From Chloroflexota bacterium (GTDB lineage Bacteria; Chloroflexota; Anaerolineae; Anaerolineales; Anaerolineaceae): DNA of 43,391 bases. The notes below the pieces were generated by a model that was given only the letters and a program-made list of their open reading frames with translations, made no database searches and was not told the origin of the DNA. Each line of letters starts with the position of its first letter. The stretch's first letter is position 1. The stretch covers positions 1 to 43,391 of the forward strand of contig JAEKNU010000032.1 of the NCBI GenBank assembly GCA_016838895.1. Direction: 5' to 3'. Shown here in pieces: positions 8,455 through 17,218 of the stretch. The position numbers and the translations under genes are program-made.

Positions 8455-9954
8455 CTAAATGGATTGCAATTTCAACATCGTAAATGATAACGGCGGCAGG
8501 ATTATTGCACCTCTCCCTTCGGAAAGTGTCGGAGCTGGAATTGATTTCGTAATTACACGCTCCGGGGTATCCCAATCATTAACTGCTTTCGGATCAGTAC
8601 CTGATAGCTGCCAAGCATTTTCTATTTTTACTTGCGAATCATCCTGCCAAATCAATTCAGTAGTGACTGAATCTGACCGGCTGCGGTTTACAACAAATAT
8701 CGTACCTTGTTGTGTAGCAACATCAAAACTTGCAGAAACATCCAGCATGCTTACAGCATCATATTTTTTTGTTTCAACCAAAGGTGCATTTACCTGTACA
8801 TCCAAACTCTCGCCACGGGCATGATTACTGAATGATTTAAAAACATAATATGATGGATCTTTTAGCAAACCATCCGATTTCGTACGCATCCAGGCAATGG
8901 TATTAACAATCTGGGCAACACAGGCTATCTTCAGGATATGACTTTTACGGAGAAACACGTTCATCCATTGGGCTACAACCAGGGCATCTTCCAGGTTATA
9001 CACCTCTTCCGCAAGATGCGGTGCTTCTACCCAGCCACCTTCCATTTGATCCCCTTTATACCAGACCTGCCACTCATCCCATGATAGATAAACGTCATGA
9101 TTGCTTCTTCTATTTGCTTTTACATACTGCAGAGTTCCTTCTAGGGTGTCAACGAAATTCTCAAAAGACACCGCGCTCGCCAGATAACTGTCTGTGTCAT
9201 TTTCATGATTTCCTGCATAATAATGCATGGATAGATAATCCGTTTGCTCCCAGGCCATCTCGAGTGCCACCCGATCCCATTCAGGATAGGTATCCATTTT
9301 GTCATTCGACGATCCGCACAAAATGGTCTTGATCTGCGGATCCTGCCATTTCATCATTTTGGCCGCTTCATGTGCTTTCTTTCCATACGCCTCTGCATCC
9401 AAATGACCTATTTGCCATGGACCATCCATTTCATTTCCCACACACCAATAACGCACATTGTGAGGTTGAGGGATTCCATGTTTTTTACGTAAATCAGACC
9501 AGTAAGTCCCTTCCTGGACATTGCAATATTCCACCATATCTGAAGCTGATTGTATTGATCCAGTTCCCATATTAACAGCCAGCATGGGATCAGCATTGAT
9601 TTCTTTACAAAAATTCATAAATTCGTTGGTGCCAAATTGGTTCGTTTCAATGCTCTGCCAGGCTAAATCGCGCCGGACAGGTCGTTGATTTTTAGGACCT
9701 ACGCCGTCCAACCAGTTATAACCACTTAAGAAATTACCACCGGGATAACGTATCACGGAATATGCCTGATCACGCAATGCTTCCATTACATCATTGCGAA
9801 AACCATTTGCATCTGCCAGTGGTGATTTCGGATCATAAATGCCTTCATACACACATCGACCCATATGCTCAGCAAATCCACCAAACAATAATGGAGAAAT
9901 TGAGGATATTTTTCGATTTTTATCAATAAAGATTTGCGCATTTAAATTTAACAT
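8455..9954 (-). CDS. abfA: Alpha-L-arabinofuranosidase, GH51
   Basis: A 499-aa intracellular glycoside hydrolase of family 51, which releases terminal alpha-L-arabinofuranosyl residues from arabino- and arabinoxylo-oligosaccharides. It is a retaining (beta/alpha)8 barrel with a C-terminal beta-sandwich. The start [24 protein letters not shown] and the segment [21 protein letters not shown] are typical. The acid/base is E175 in [10 protein letters not shown] and the nucleophile is E294 in SWDEWQVWY. No signal peptide is present, and family length is normal (about 500). It is last in a minus-strand cluster behind an ABC sugar importer, so oligosaccharides are probably imported and then cleaved in the cytoplasm. 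AGGAAAGG before the ATG supports the start. Confidence 0.95.
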   Translation of the reverse strand: MLNLNAQIFIDKNRKISSISPLLFGGFAEHMGRCVYEGIYDPKSPLADANGFRNDVMEALRDQAYSVIRYPGGNFLSGYNWLDGVGPKNQRPVRRDLAWQSIETNQFGTNEFMNFCKEINADPMLAVNMGTGSIQSASDMVEYCNVQEGTYWSDLRKKHGIPQPHNVRYWCVGNEMDGPWQIGHLDAEAYGKKAHEAAKMMKWQDPQIKTILCGSSNDKMDTYPEWDRVALEMAWEQTDYLSMHYYAGNHENDTDSYLASAVSFENFVDTLEGTLQYVKANRRSNHDVYLSWDEWQVWYKGDQMEGGWVEAPHLAEEVYNLEDALVVAQWMNVFLRKSHILKIACVAQIVNTIAWMRTKSDGLLKDPSYYVFKSFSNHARGESLDVQVNAPLVETKKYDAVSMLDVSASFDVATQQGTIFVVNRSRSDSVTTELIWQDDSQVKIENAWQLSGTDPKAVNDWDTPERVITKSIPAPTLSEGRGAIILPPLSFTMLKLQSI

Positions 9955-10012
9955 TGATAACCTTTCCTATATCTACATAATTTTCATAGTAATAATCAGT
10001 TTTATTAGAGAA

Positions 10013-10894
10013 TTATTTTCCCGCCAAGCCAGTGGTCGTAATACCAGAAATAATTTTTCTCTGGAAAATTGCATAAAATACTAGAACCGGGGCGGATGCT
10101 ATAAATGCTGCAGCAAATGCCAGTCCCCGTTGAATATAACTTCCCTGTTGAATGATTAATAAACCAACTGGTAAGGTTGAAGTTGAGCGATCACTCAAGA
10201 CAATCAGGGGCCAAAACAGGTCATTCCACATAAAGAGGAATGTAAATATTGAAAGGGCAACCAAAGCGCCTTTTACCAATGGAATACATATCTGCCAATA
10301 AATTCGAAAACTACCGGCACCATCCACACGGGCAGCATCTTCTAGGTCTCTTGGAATGGCATAAAAATGCTGGCGCAGCAGGAAAATGCCAATAACTGAT
10401 GCAGCCCCAGGCCACCAAATGGCATGATATGAATTTAATAAATCCAAATCTCGGAGCAATAAAAATGCGGGGATCAACGTAATTGCCGATGGAATCATCA
10501 TGCTAAAAATCAATAAAGAAAACAATTGGCTTTTGAATGGAAACTGTAAACGGGCAAATGCATAACCACTTAATGAGGACACGAACACAACAATCAATGT
10601 ACCCACGGTTGCCACCAAAAGACTATTACCAAACCATTTCAGCACGGGTAGCGTCACATCGGCAAAAATGTGCGTGAAATTGGCAGTCGTAATCGGATCC
10701 GGGATCCATTCAATGGGAAAATTCAATTGGTTGGATTCATGTGTAAATGCCATTGCAGTCAAATAAACTAATGGCACAATCACGATAACAGCCAATGGTA
10801 AGAAGGGAATCCAGAACAATACAGTTCTGTTGATTTTTTTCTTCCTGGGTAGTAGATTCCGAAATGCTTTCATTGGTGCGATTGTATTTGTCAT
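10013..10894 (-). CDS. Carbohydrate ABC transporter permease, MalG/AraQ-like
   Basis: A 293-aa inner-membrane permease (CUT1 family) with about six membrane segments. The cytoplasmic EAA loop reads [27 protein letters not shown] (about residues 190-216) and couples to an ATPase. The C-terminal end [16 protein letters not shown] matches MalG-like proteins, which typically end in a G-x-x-G-K tail. AGGAGAG precedes the ATG. It is the third cistron of binding protein, permease, permease, GH51 and pairs with the upstream permease. No ATP-binding subunit is encoded in the cluster, so a shared MsiK/MalK-type ATPase elsewhere in the genome is inferred. Confidence 0.93.
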   Translation of the reverse strand: MTNTIAPMKAFRNLLPRKKKINRTVLFWIPFLPLAVIVIVPLVYLTAMAFTHESNQLNFPIEWIPDPITTANFTHIFADVTLPVLKWFGNSLLVATVGTLIVVFVSSLSGYAFARLQFPFKSQLFSLLIFSMMIPSAITLIPAFLLLRDLDLLNSYHAIWWPGAASVIGIFLLRQHFYAIPRDLEDAARVDGAGSFRIYWQICIPLVKGALVALSIFTFLFMWNDLFWPLIVLSDRSTSTLPVGLLIIQQGSYIQRGLAFAAAFIASAPVLVFYAIFQRKIISGITTTGLAGK

Positions 10895-10910
10895 TTAGTC
10901 TCTCCTATCC

Positions 10911-11840
10911 TTAAAAATCTGTGCGTCCGCGCATAATTTTAAACAAGATTACCGTAACAATCATCATAATGACTGCCAGGACGACTGAAATCGCAGAAGC
11001 ATACCCAAATCGGAAATATTTCCAGGCAGTCTCATATAAATACATCACAACCGTCCGCGAGCCATTTCCGGGACCACCTAAGGTGATGATAAATGGTTGG
11101 GCAAACACCTGCATATGTGCGATAAATTGGGTTACGGTTATAAATAACATTGTTGGCATAATCAATGGAATCGTTATTTTCGTAAAGGATTGCCAGGCAT
11201 TTGCGCCATCGATCTTGGCGGCTTCATAATATTGCTCGGGAATATTTTCCAAACCAGCCAGAAAAACAAGCATTGGAAATCCAAATGTCCACCAAACTGT
11301 TGTAACCACCAAAGATGGAATCACTGTATGTGGATTACCAAGCCATGCAATCCGGGGCCCGCCCAAAATGGTTGTGAAAAAATAATTGATAATCCCAAGT
11401 TGCGTATCCCATATACGAGTTCCGACAATACCTAGTACAGATACTGATAATATACCTGGTGCATAAAATAATACGCGCAGAAAATTTCTTCCGAAGAAAT
11501 CATGCTTCAATCCTGCGGCGACAAGCAAGCCTAGTATTACGTTTATTGACACTGTCATAACAGCAAACTGGATTGTATTTCCCAGGACTTCCCAAAAAAC
11601 TTTGTCTTTCAATAAAGCTTCATAGTTTGCCAGACCGATAAAGTGTTGTTCTTTGAGCATGATTTTCCAATCAAACAAACTAATTTGAAGTCCCCGGAAT
11701 ATCGGAAATAATAGAAAAACACTAAAGAAAAAGAAATGCGGAAGAATAAATAATAAATTGGGAAGTTGTTTCCTTAAATTCTTCCACCACAACTTTATGT
11801 CCATCTTGGTTGATTTTAGTGAGATAGGTGCATTGGTCAT
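10911..11840 (-). CDS. Carbohydrate ABC transporter permease, MalF/UgpA-like
   Basis: A 309-aa permease from ATG 11840. This start is preferred over the upstream in-frame start at 11921 because AGAAGGAT precedes it and the extra 27 residues are not family-like. There are six predicted membrane segments, beginning with [20 protein letters not shown]. The EAA loop is [27 protein letters not shown] (about residues 203-229). It forms a heterodimeric channel with the next gene, 16 nt downstream, and accepts sugar from the lipoprotein encoded upstream. Family is clear; the sugar is inferred from the GH51 gene. Confidence 0.93.
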   Translation of the reverse strand: MTNAPISLKSTKMDIKLWWKNLRKQLPNLLFILPHFFFFSVFLLFPIFRGLQISLFDWKIMLKEQHFIGLANYEALLKDKVFWEVLGNTIQFAVMTVSINVILGLLVAAGLKHDFFGRNFLRVLFYAPGILSVSVLGIVGTRIWDTQLGIINYFFTTILGGPRIAWLGNPHTVIPSLVVTTVWWTFGFPMLVFLAGLENIPEQYYEAAKIDGANAWQSFTKITIPLIMPTMLFITVTQFIAHMQVFAQPFIITLGGPGNGSRTVVMYLYETAWKYFRFGYASAISVVLAVIMMIVTVILFKIMRGRTDF

Positions 11841-11931
11841 CTTACAAATCCTTCTCTGAGCCTTATTATTTATGTCCAGGTCGGTATGTCGGATGTACAA
11901 GACTATACCGACCTGTATCAAAGAGAATAGA

Positions 11932-13392
11932 CTAAGGACGATCTAAAATCGTCTGAATCACTTCACAGCCGGCGGTCAGTTCAGCTGAAACATCTGCATC
12001 AGCGCTAGCCAACGCATTTCCTACTGCAGTTTCATATGCAGTTTGAATTTCGATGAAGGATTTATGTGCCAAGGAGGTTCTGCCAATTTCGTTGAATTCT
12101 TTCGCTGCCATGGCAACAGATTCGATTGCCTGAACATCATCTTGTTGTTGAACAGCGATTTTAGCAGGTACCTGACCCGAAGTAGCCCAGAAGGCGCCAT
12201 TATTGGCAAGATACGCCATTAAAACTTTTGCTTTTGCAATACCATCATCATCCACACCAGTCGGAATAGACATGATATGGGAATCCAGTTTTACTGCCTG
12301 ATTTCCATCGGGGGCCAAAGAATTAATAAAAGCCGTTTGTGTGATTGCTGCTACATCCGGATTATCAGCCATGAAGCCACCTGTCCAGGTACCTTCCCAC
12401 ATGAAAACCAGACGATTGTTTTTATAGAGATCACCAGCCCACATTTTTCCTGGTACTGCCGGAGGAGCAATATAATGTTTGTACATCATGTCATGCCAGT
12501 ATTGGATTGCCGCAATAGATTCCGGGCTATCCAGGAGACATTGTGTTGCATCTGCATTGGTGACATCGCCGCCAAATTGCCAAAGGGTGACAGGAATGGT
12601 ATAACGCGGCCAGGTAAACTCATGCGCCCAAACTTCGACGTTGTCTTTATCAAATTCGGCATCTGTTGGATGAAGTCCATTAACATCTGTGGTTAACTTT
12701 TGTCCCCAATCCAGGAATTCTGCCCCGTCCTTTGGTAAATTATCCGGATCCAATCCTGCATCTGTAATCAATTCGGTGTTATACCATAATAACCACCCAT
12801 GATTATCAAAAGGTACCGCCATAATTTGGTCGTTATAGGTAATATTATCAATGACTGAGGGGTTAAAATCGTCAGCTTTCAGTGTGCCATCATTGAAGAT
12901 GATATCATCCATAGGCACCATCAAACCTTCAGCAGCCATTTGATTTACTTCAGCCGCATGGAAGATGACCATATCTGGCGGAGTGCCGGCTGCAACTGCA
13001 GTCGGATATTTCTGGAAGAATGTATCCCAAGGAATACCTTCCGATTTTAAACAAATATCCGGATTGTCTCCTGCAAATTGTTCTAGAAGCACCGCAAATA
13101 CAGCGCCATCTGTTCCTGTGAGACCATGCCATAAAATTAATGGGTCGTCACAATTACCAAATGCGTTTACAATAGGGGTAGGTTCAGCATTGGGATCTTC
13201 AGCTGCTGCGGCAACTTCGTCGGCTGCTGCCTCATTTACGGCAACTTCATTGTCTGCAGATGATGCAGCTGAAGCATCCTGTGCATTTGTTGTATTCGAT
13301 ACTGATGGAGCACAGGCGGCAAATACAAGTGCCAGGCACATTAGTAGCGAAAAACTGACAAACACTTTTTTCATTCCAATCACTTTATTCAT
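11932..13392 (-). CDS. Sugar ABC transporter substrate-binding lipoprotein, family 1
   Basis: A 486-aa extracellular solute-binding protein. A lipoprotein signal ends in the lipobox VFAAC with C27 as the acylated residue. It is followed by an unusually long Ala/Glu/Asp-rich linker (about residues 28-75), a common tether in this phylum. The mature domain shows the family-1 fold ([19 protein letters not shown] near the N-terminus; [10 protein letters not shown] in the C-terminal lobe). It delivers oligosaccharide to the two downstream permeases. AAGGAGAG supports the ATG at 13392. The likely ligand is an arabinose-containing oligosaccharide, judged only from the co-operonic GH51 gene. Confidence 0.93.
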   Translation of the reverse strand: MNKVIGMKKVFVSFSLLMCLALVFAACAPSVSNTTNAQDASAASSADNEVAVNEAAADEVAAAAEDPNAEPTPIVNAFGNCDDPLILWHGLTGTDGAVFAVLLEQFAGDNPDICLKSEGIPWDTFFQKYPTAVAAGTPPDMVIFHAAEVNQMAAEGLMVPMDDIIFNDGTLKADDFNPSVIDNITYNDQIMAVPFDNHGWLLWYNTELITDAGLDPDNLPKDGAEFLDWGQKLTTDVNGLHPTDAEFDKDNVEVWAHEFTWPRYTIPVTLWQFGGDVTNADATQCLLDSPESIAAIQYWHDMMYKHYIAPPAVPGKMWAGDLYKNNRLVFMWEGTWTGGFMADNPDVAAITQTAFINSLAPDGNQAVKLDSHIMSIPTGVDDDGIAKAKVLMAYLANNGAFWATSGQVPAKIAVQQQDDVQAIESVAMAAKEFNEIGRTSLAHKSFIEIQTAYETAVGNALASADADVSAELTAGCEVIQTILDRP

Positions 13393-13420
13393 AATTCTCT
13401 CCTTTTGAGTATTAGGTATC

Positions 13421-13449
13421 TAAATATATATATCTGTGGCAATTCACAA
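13421..13449 (-). promoter_or_regulatory. Candidate promoter of the arabinoside transport operon
   Basis: On the minus strand TTGTGA (plus 13444-13449) and TATTTA (13421-13426) are 17 nt apart, upstream of the binding-protein gene. TGTG-GCAATT-CACA (13435-13448) overlaps the spacer and -35 and may be a regulator site. A second LacI-style motif, AAACGGCGATTT, lies at 13504-13515. None matches the lacI operator exactly. Confidence 0.35.
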
Positions 13450-13544
13450 ATATTAATTCCTATATTTATACAGTTGGCTCACAGGGATAAAGTGGCTGCG
13501 GTGAAACGGCGATTTAGCTGGATTGCAAATCTGTGAGGGTAAGC

Positions 13545-14588
13545 TTATGTTGATTCCCTTTCAATAAATTTGCACGGAACTTCATATAAACGTCTGGTAC
13601 CTGTATATTCACCCATAATACGTTCAAATAATGCTTTCGCCATAAGGGCACCCATTTCACCAGGAAATTGTGAAACGGTGGTTAAATGAGGCTGCACCCA
13701 TTTAGCAGCTGGAATATCATCGAAACCAATAATAGCTATATCTTCAGGCACATGAAAATTTAATTCAATCGCCCCCTCTAAAGCACCAATCGCAATCGTA
13801 TCACTTGCAGCAAAAACTGCTGTTGGTGGCTCTGGTAATTGTAATAGTTTCGTTATTGCCCGCCGGCCATTATCAACTGACCAGTCCCCACAAATCACAT
13901 ATTCGTCTGGGACTAGTAAGGCGGATTCCTGCATGGCTTTTTGAAATGCGCCATACCTTCGTGCCGAAACTGGAAAATCCATATTTGCACAAATGAACCC
14001 GATTCGTTGATGACCTTTTTCCTTAATCAGCCATTGCACGGCTTCATAGCTTGCTTTCGTATCATCAGCAAAGGTCACATCAATTTCAGGATGCTGTATA
14101 TGATTGCCCAATGCGCTGATCACCATGCCAGTGCGTGTCATCAAATTATCCAGATCATCATCTGTGAGATGGTAGGGAATAATAATCGCACCATCTACCG
14201 GTCTGCGAATGACAGACTCGCAAAATAATTCTTCTTTTTCGCGGAGATGATCGGAATTGGCGATCATCACACTATAGTGGTATTGTGATGCGACATCCTG
14301 AACGGCCCGAACCATAGGATGATAAAAAGGGTTGCTGATATCAGCAATCAGCATACCAATCATCTGACTTTTCTTACCACGCAAACTTCTGGCATATTGG
14401 TTTGGATGATATCCAAGATCTTTGACAACTTGCAATACTTTTTTAGTTGTTTCTTCGCTGATGGGAACTTTTGAAAGAGAGGAAGAAGGAGCCAAAATAC
14501 GCGAAACTGTACTTTGCGAAACATTGGCTGCTTTCGCGACATCACGCATGGTTATTGTATGGTTAACTTTCTTCTTGGGTTTAGGCAC
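13545..14588 (-). CDS. LacI family transcriptional regulator
   Basis: A 347-aa LacI/GalR regulator. The N-terminal helix-turn-helix (about residues 13-36) reads TMRDVAKAANVSQSTVSRIL, followed by the hinge helix (YARSLRGKKSQMIGMLIADISNPFY). The remainder is a periplasmic-binding-protein-like effector domain (VFAASDTIAIGALEGAIE; IIGFDDIPAAKWVQPHLTTV). It is transcribed toward the sugar transporter/GH51 operon with a 152-nt gap and is its likely repressor, probably released by arabinose or an arabinoside. The start is GTG, with AGGT 8 nt upstream. Its own promoter is flanked by two inverted TGCAAYCGTATGC sites, indicating autoregulation. Confidence 0.93.
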   Translation of the reverse strand: MPKPKKKVNHTITMRDVAKAANVSQSTVSRILAPSSSLSKVPISEETTKKVLQVVKDLGYHPNQYARSLRGKKSQMIGMLIADISNPFYHPMVRAVQDVASQYHYSVMIANSDHLREKEELFCESVIRRPVDGAIIIPYHLTDDDLDNLMTRTGMVISALGNHIQHPEIDVTFADDTKASYEAVQWLIKEKGHQRIGFICANMDFPVSARRYGAFQKAMQESALLVPDEYVICGDWSVDNGRRAITKLLQLPEPPTAVFAASDTIAIGALEGAIELNFHVPEDIAIIGFDDIPAAKWVQPHLTTVSQFPGEMGALMAKALFERIMGEYTGTRRLYEVPCKFIEREST

Positions 14589-14607
14589 TATATTTACCTA
14601 TTTTTTA

Positions 14608-14659
14608 TGCAATCGTATGCGGTTAATGCTATTCTAGCATACGGTTGCACGAAAGTCAA
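14608..14659 (-). promoter_or_regulatory. lacI-type promoter with two inverted operators
   Basis: On the minus strand -35 TTGACT (plus 14654-14659) and -10 TAGAAT (14631-14636) are exactly 17 nt apart. Two copies of TGCAAYCGTATGC lie in inverted orientation: one in the -35/-10 spacer (14637-14649) and one just downstream of the -10 (14608-14620). Each has a central CG with GCA/TGC arms, typical of LacI-family operators. The arrangement strongly suggests autorepression. Confidence 0.7.
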
Positions 14660-14762
14660 CAAGTAATTTCTTCTGTTCCTCTTTTTACTGCCTTGCATTC
14701 CTAATTACCCCCTTCTTCTGTGGTCAATTGTCCTGAACACATTCCTCTTTAAGCAAATTATG

Positions 14763-14795
14763 AATCAAATCGAATCAAATCGAATCGAATCGAAG
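14763..14795. repeat. Short tandem repeat (AATCAAATCG / AATCG units)
   Basis: Just after the peptidase stop, AATCAAATCG occurs twice and is followed by repeated AATCG units (5/10-bp periodicity). It is noncoding, and slipped-strand variation between strains is possible. Confidence 0.7.
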
Positions 14796-14805
14796 CAAAC
14801 CAAAC

Positions 14806-17031
14806 CTACTTCACAGTTATCGGTTCAAATTGATACGTCAGGTTTCCATCCATATCTTCCACCATGATGCCGATGGCATAATCGCCGGGGTCAGATTCGC
14901 CAACTGTTACAAAATAAAATGGTTCGCCACCAAACGTAAGCACATTGCCTTCCTGATATGAATTCTCAACCTGACCATCATTATCAACTGTCCACCAGGT
15001 ATCCAATACCATAAATTGATCGCCTGGTTTGGGCGTTATTTCACGCGGCATACGTAGCGCTTCATTTCCATAGGATGACCCAATGATGTGATGAATGAGA
15101 TTATCCCCAAAATTATTAAAATAAATGGTCGCTTCTACTTTTTCACCCGTCTCTGAGTTAATGTACCATCCTTCTACAAAATAAAGCAGGTTTTTTGAAT
15201 CGGGTGTGTATTTTTCTGGATTTACCAAGGCAAAAACACAAGTAGATCCATTGCAAATTGCATCAGGTGCAGGTTTCCAATCCAGATCAATATGAATTTC
15301 ATTATCTGTGCGATCCCATACAGGATAGTTGACGCCATCAACTTCACGGCTTGCATCGCCTTTGATATAGTCAATATAATATGCCAGGTAGCGGCCCTCA
15401 TATTGATACATAGCAACCAGGTAAATATTGGCAATCTGTTCCCCAGAAATATCAGTTTGTACATTGATCCTATCTTCTGGCGAAAGTTGAGTTGGCGTGA
15501 TGTTTAATGGAGCAATTGTTACCACTGAGGCACCCGGTGCAGGGATTCGCAACTCTTTGGATGGCTGTCCCAGACCAAAATCCTGATCCGCATAATGAAA
15601 TGCCAAAAAATCGTCCCATAATGTCTGGTCAGCTAAGCGGCTGCTGGCTTCAGTGTAATAATCGTAACCAAAATCTTCGTCCCAATATAGTTCCGATACC
15701 GGAAAATACACGGATATACCACTTGCTCCGGGACGCAAATTGCCATGCTTTTCTGCAATCATAGTGTTCGACAGCGCAGCTTGAAGTTCCTGGAGAAATT
15801 GACTTACTTCTTTACTTTCTACATTGCTCGCCGCAAAATTCGCAAAATTGGATAGATCAATATAAGGGGAAGGAAATTTTTCATCAAAAATATTATAAAA
15901 TGCCTGCGCATATGCACGAGATTCAGCTACTTTTGCTTGATCAACATTTTTCAATGAATATAGAAAATTATCCAGGGACATATTCAACTGCGGTATTGAC
16001 GTTAAATCTACAGCCGCAATAGTAACATTTGTGCTCATTTCTGATGCAACTTCATTCGCTGTCATTGGGTCAGAAATACCATAACTAGATAGCATAAGTT
16101 CACGGGCTTCTTCATTCAAAATGCGCTGATCTTCATTAATATAACTATCAACAATGGCTCGGCCAAGTCCTGATCCATCCATCTCGGGTTGGTCTGCCAG
16201 TTTGCCCAAAAAGGCCGCGTATGCCCAACCAAGGGCTGGCTCCGTTTCCTGAGAAGCAACAGCATAATGTGAGTAAGGTTCAAGAGCGGTGTATACTTCC
16301 AGCATACTCATCAAGCAAGCATCCAATCCGATGAGTTCAAGTTTACCAATGCCAGTGTTGGCAATTGTTTTACTTAAAGCATATTCCAAATCATAAAGGC
16401 TTAGCCAGTTTCCATTCACATCTTGAGGAGTACTGTCTGACCATCCTCCAGGCCAGCCAGAACCATGATCAGACATTATGAGTACATACTTATCTGCCGG
16501 GTAACTTTCAATAGCCCATGCCATGAAATCAATCAGCGTGTCATAGCTTCCCATATCTACTTCACCAAGTTCAACAACCATCTCTGAGTTTATTTTGTTC
16601 AGATCATCATCCTGGGTTAGGAAATAACGACGCGCAGATGTCCAATCTCCATCATTTGGAAACACCTCATCATTGCGGTCTATTTGGGCAACGATCTGCA
16701 CACGATCTGACGATCCAACCATTTCAGCTTCATTCAAATCAAAATAAATATCTTCCTCTAGCACTGCATCATCTGCATCTAAATAAAGCATAACCAGCCA
16801 GGTTTGCGTCTGTGGGTCGGCTTCTGGTAAATTCTGTACGTTCGATGGCATTGAAAGAGGATTATCCTGAGTGGATGATGATGGGTTTTGACTGGCGTCT
16901 TTTCGAAAATAAATGATTCCGATAATAAATGCTATTGCACAACAACAAAAAATGATACCTCCAACGATAGCGGTAACGATAATAATCAATTTGGATTTAG
17001 GTGAGGCTGCTGGTTTATTATCTGTAGTCAT
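14806..17031 (-). CDS. Membrane-anchored clostripain-family (C11) cysteine peptidase
   Basis: A 741-aa protein from ATG 17031, chosen over the ATG at 17073 because AGGAG lies 8 nt upstream. A short cytoplasmic N-terminus is followed by one membrane segment (about 14-42) containing three consecutive cysteines, then a low-complexity Ser/Gln/Asn/Pro linker. The C11 domain spans about 75-480: WLVMLYLDADDAVLEEDI, catalytic His189 in IMSDHGSGWPGG and catalytic Cys239 in LIGLDACLMSM. A C-terminal beta-rich region of about 240 residues may bind substrate or the cell surface. C11 enzymes cleave after Arg/Lys and usually self-activate. The active site is predicted to face outside. The gene stands alone, with the MalT-like regulator 145 nt upstream of the region. 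Confidence 0.9.
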   Translation of the reverse strand: MTTDNKPAASPKSKLIIIVTAIVGGIIFCCCAIAFIIGIIYFRKDASQNPSSSTQDNPLSMPSNVQNLPEADPQTQTWLVMLYLDADDAVLEEDIYFDLNEAEMVGSSDRVQIVAQIDRNDEVFPNDGDWTSARRYFLTQDDDLNKINSEMVVELGEVDMGSYDTLIDFMAWAIESYPADKYVLIMSDHGSGWPGGWSDSTPQDVNGNWLSLYDLEYALSKTIANTGIGKLELIGLDACLMSMLEVYTALEPYSHYAVASQETEPALGWAYAAFLGKLADQPEMDGSGLGRAIVDSYINEDQRILNEEARELMLSSYGISDPMTANEVASEMSTNVTIAAVDLTSIPQLNMSLDNFLYSLKNVDQAKVAESRAYAQAFYNIFDEKFPSPYIDLSNFANFAASNVESKEVSQFLQELQAALSNTMIAEKHGNLRPGASGISVYFPVSELYWDEDFGYDYYTEASSRLADQTLWDDFLAFHYADQDFGLGQPSKELRIPAPGASVVTIAPLNITPTQLSPEDRINVQTDISGEQIANIYLVAMYQYEGRYLAYYIDYIKGDASREVDGVNYPVWDRTDNEIHIDLDWKPAPDAICNGSTCVFALVNPEKYTPDSKNLLYFVEGWYINSETGEKVEATIYFNNFGDNLIHHIIGSSYGNEALRMPREITPKPGDQFMVLDTWWTVDNDGQVENSYQEGNVLTFGGEPFYFVTVGESDPGDYAIGIMVEDMDGNLTYQFEPITVK

Positions 17032-17127
17032 TATAATGCTCCTGGTATTGGACGATGGATTTGTGAATTGCATAAAACCAATATAGAAATTACAGTAAAT
17101 GAAAATTTTACACCCAATGAATCATTT

Positions 17128-17195
17128 TTATTCCAACATGATTGAATTAAATGAAGAAGTCATTTGGCTATCAGAATATTTTTCATTTGGAATAA
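17128..17195. promoter_or_regulatory. 9-bp inverted repeat between peptidase and regulator genes
   Basis: TTATTCCAA (17128-17136) and TTGGAATAA (17187-17195) are perfect inverted copies 50 nt apart, upstream of the peptidase gene. They could be regulator half-sites. The spacing is long, and chance in AT-rich DNA is possible. Confidence 0.3.
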
Positions 17196-17218
17196 ATCTG
17201 TACATAAATAAAAAAACT

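Noticed and set aside
8442..8456. GGGAA/TTCCC hairpin just after the GH51 stop as a terminator
   Set aside because: On the minus strand the stem is followed by A-rich rather than T-rich sequence.
8459..8824. 121-codon plus-strand frame antisense to the GH51 gene
   Set aside because: Fully covered by the GH51 coding sequence and has no independent support.
12277..12696. 139-codon open frame on the plus strand, antisense to the family-1 binding protein
   Set aside because: It lies wholly inside a clear minus-strand lipoprotein gene, lacks protein-like domains and has Cys/Ile/Arg-rich shadow composition.
12965..13408. 147-codon plus-strand open frame opposite the Ala-rich linker of the same gene
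   Set aside because: Long shadow frame caused by the GC-rich Ala/Glu linker codons; no ribosome site and no recognisable domain.
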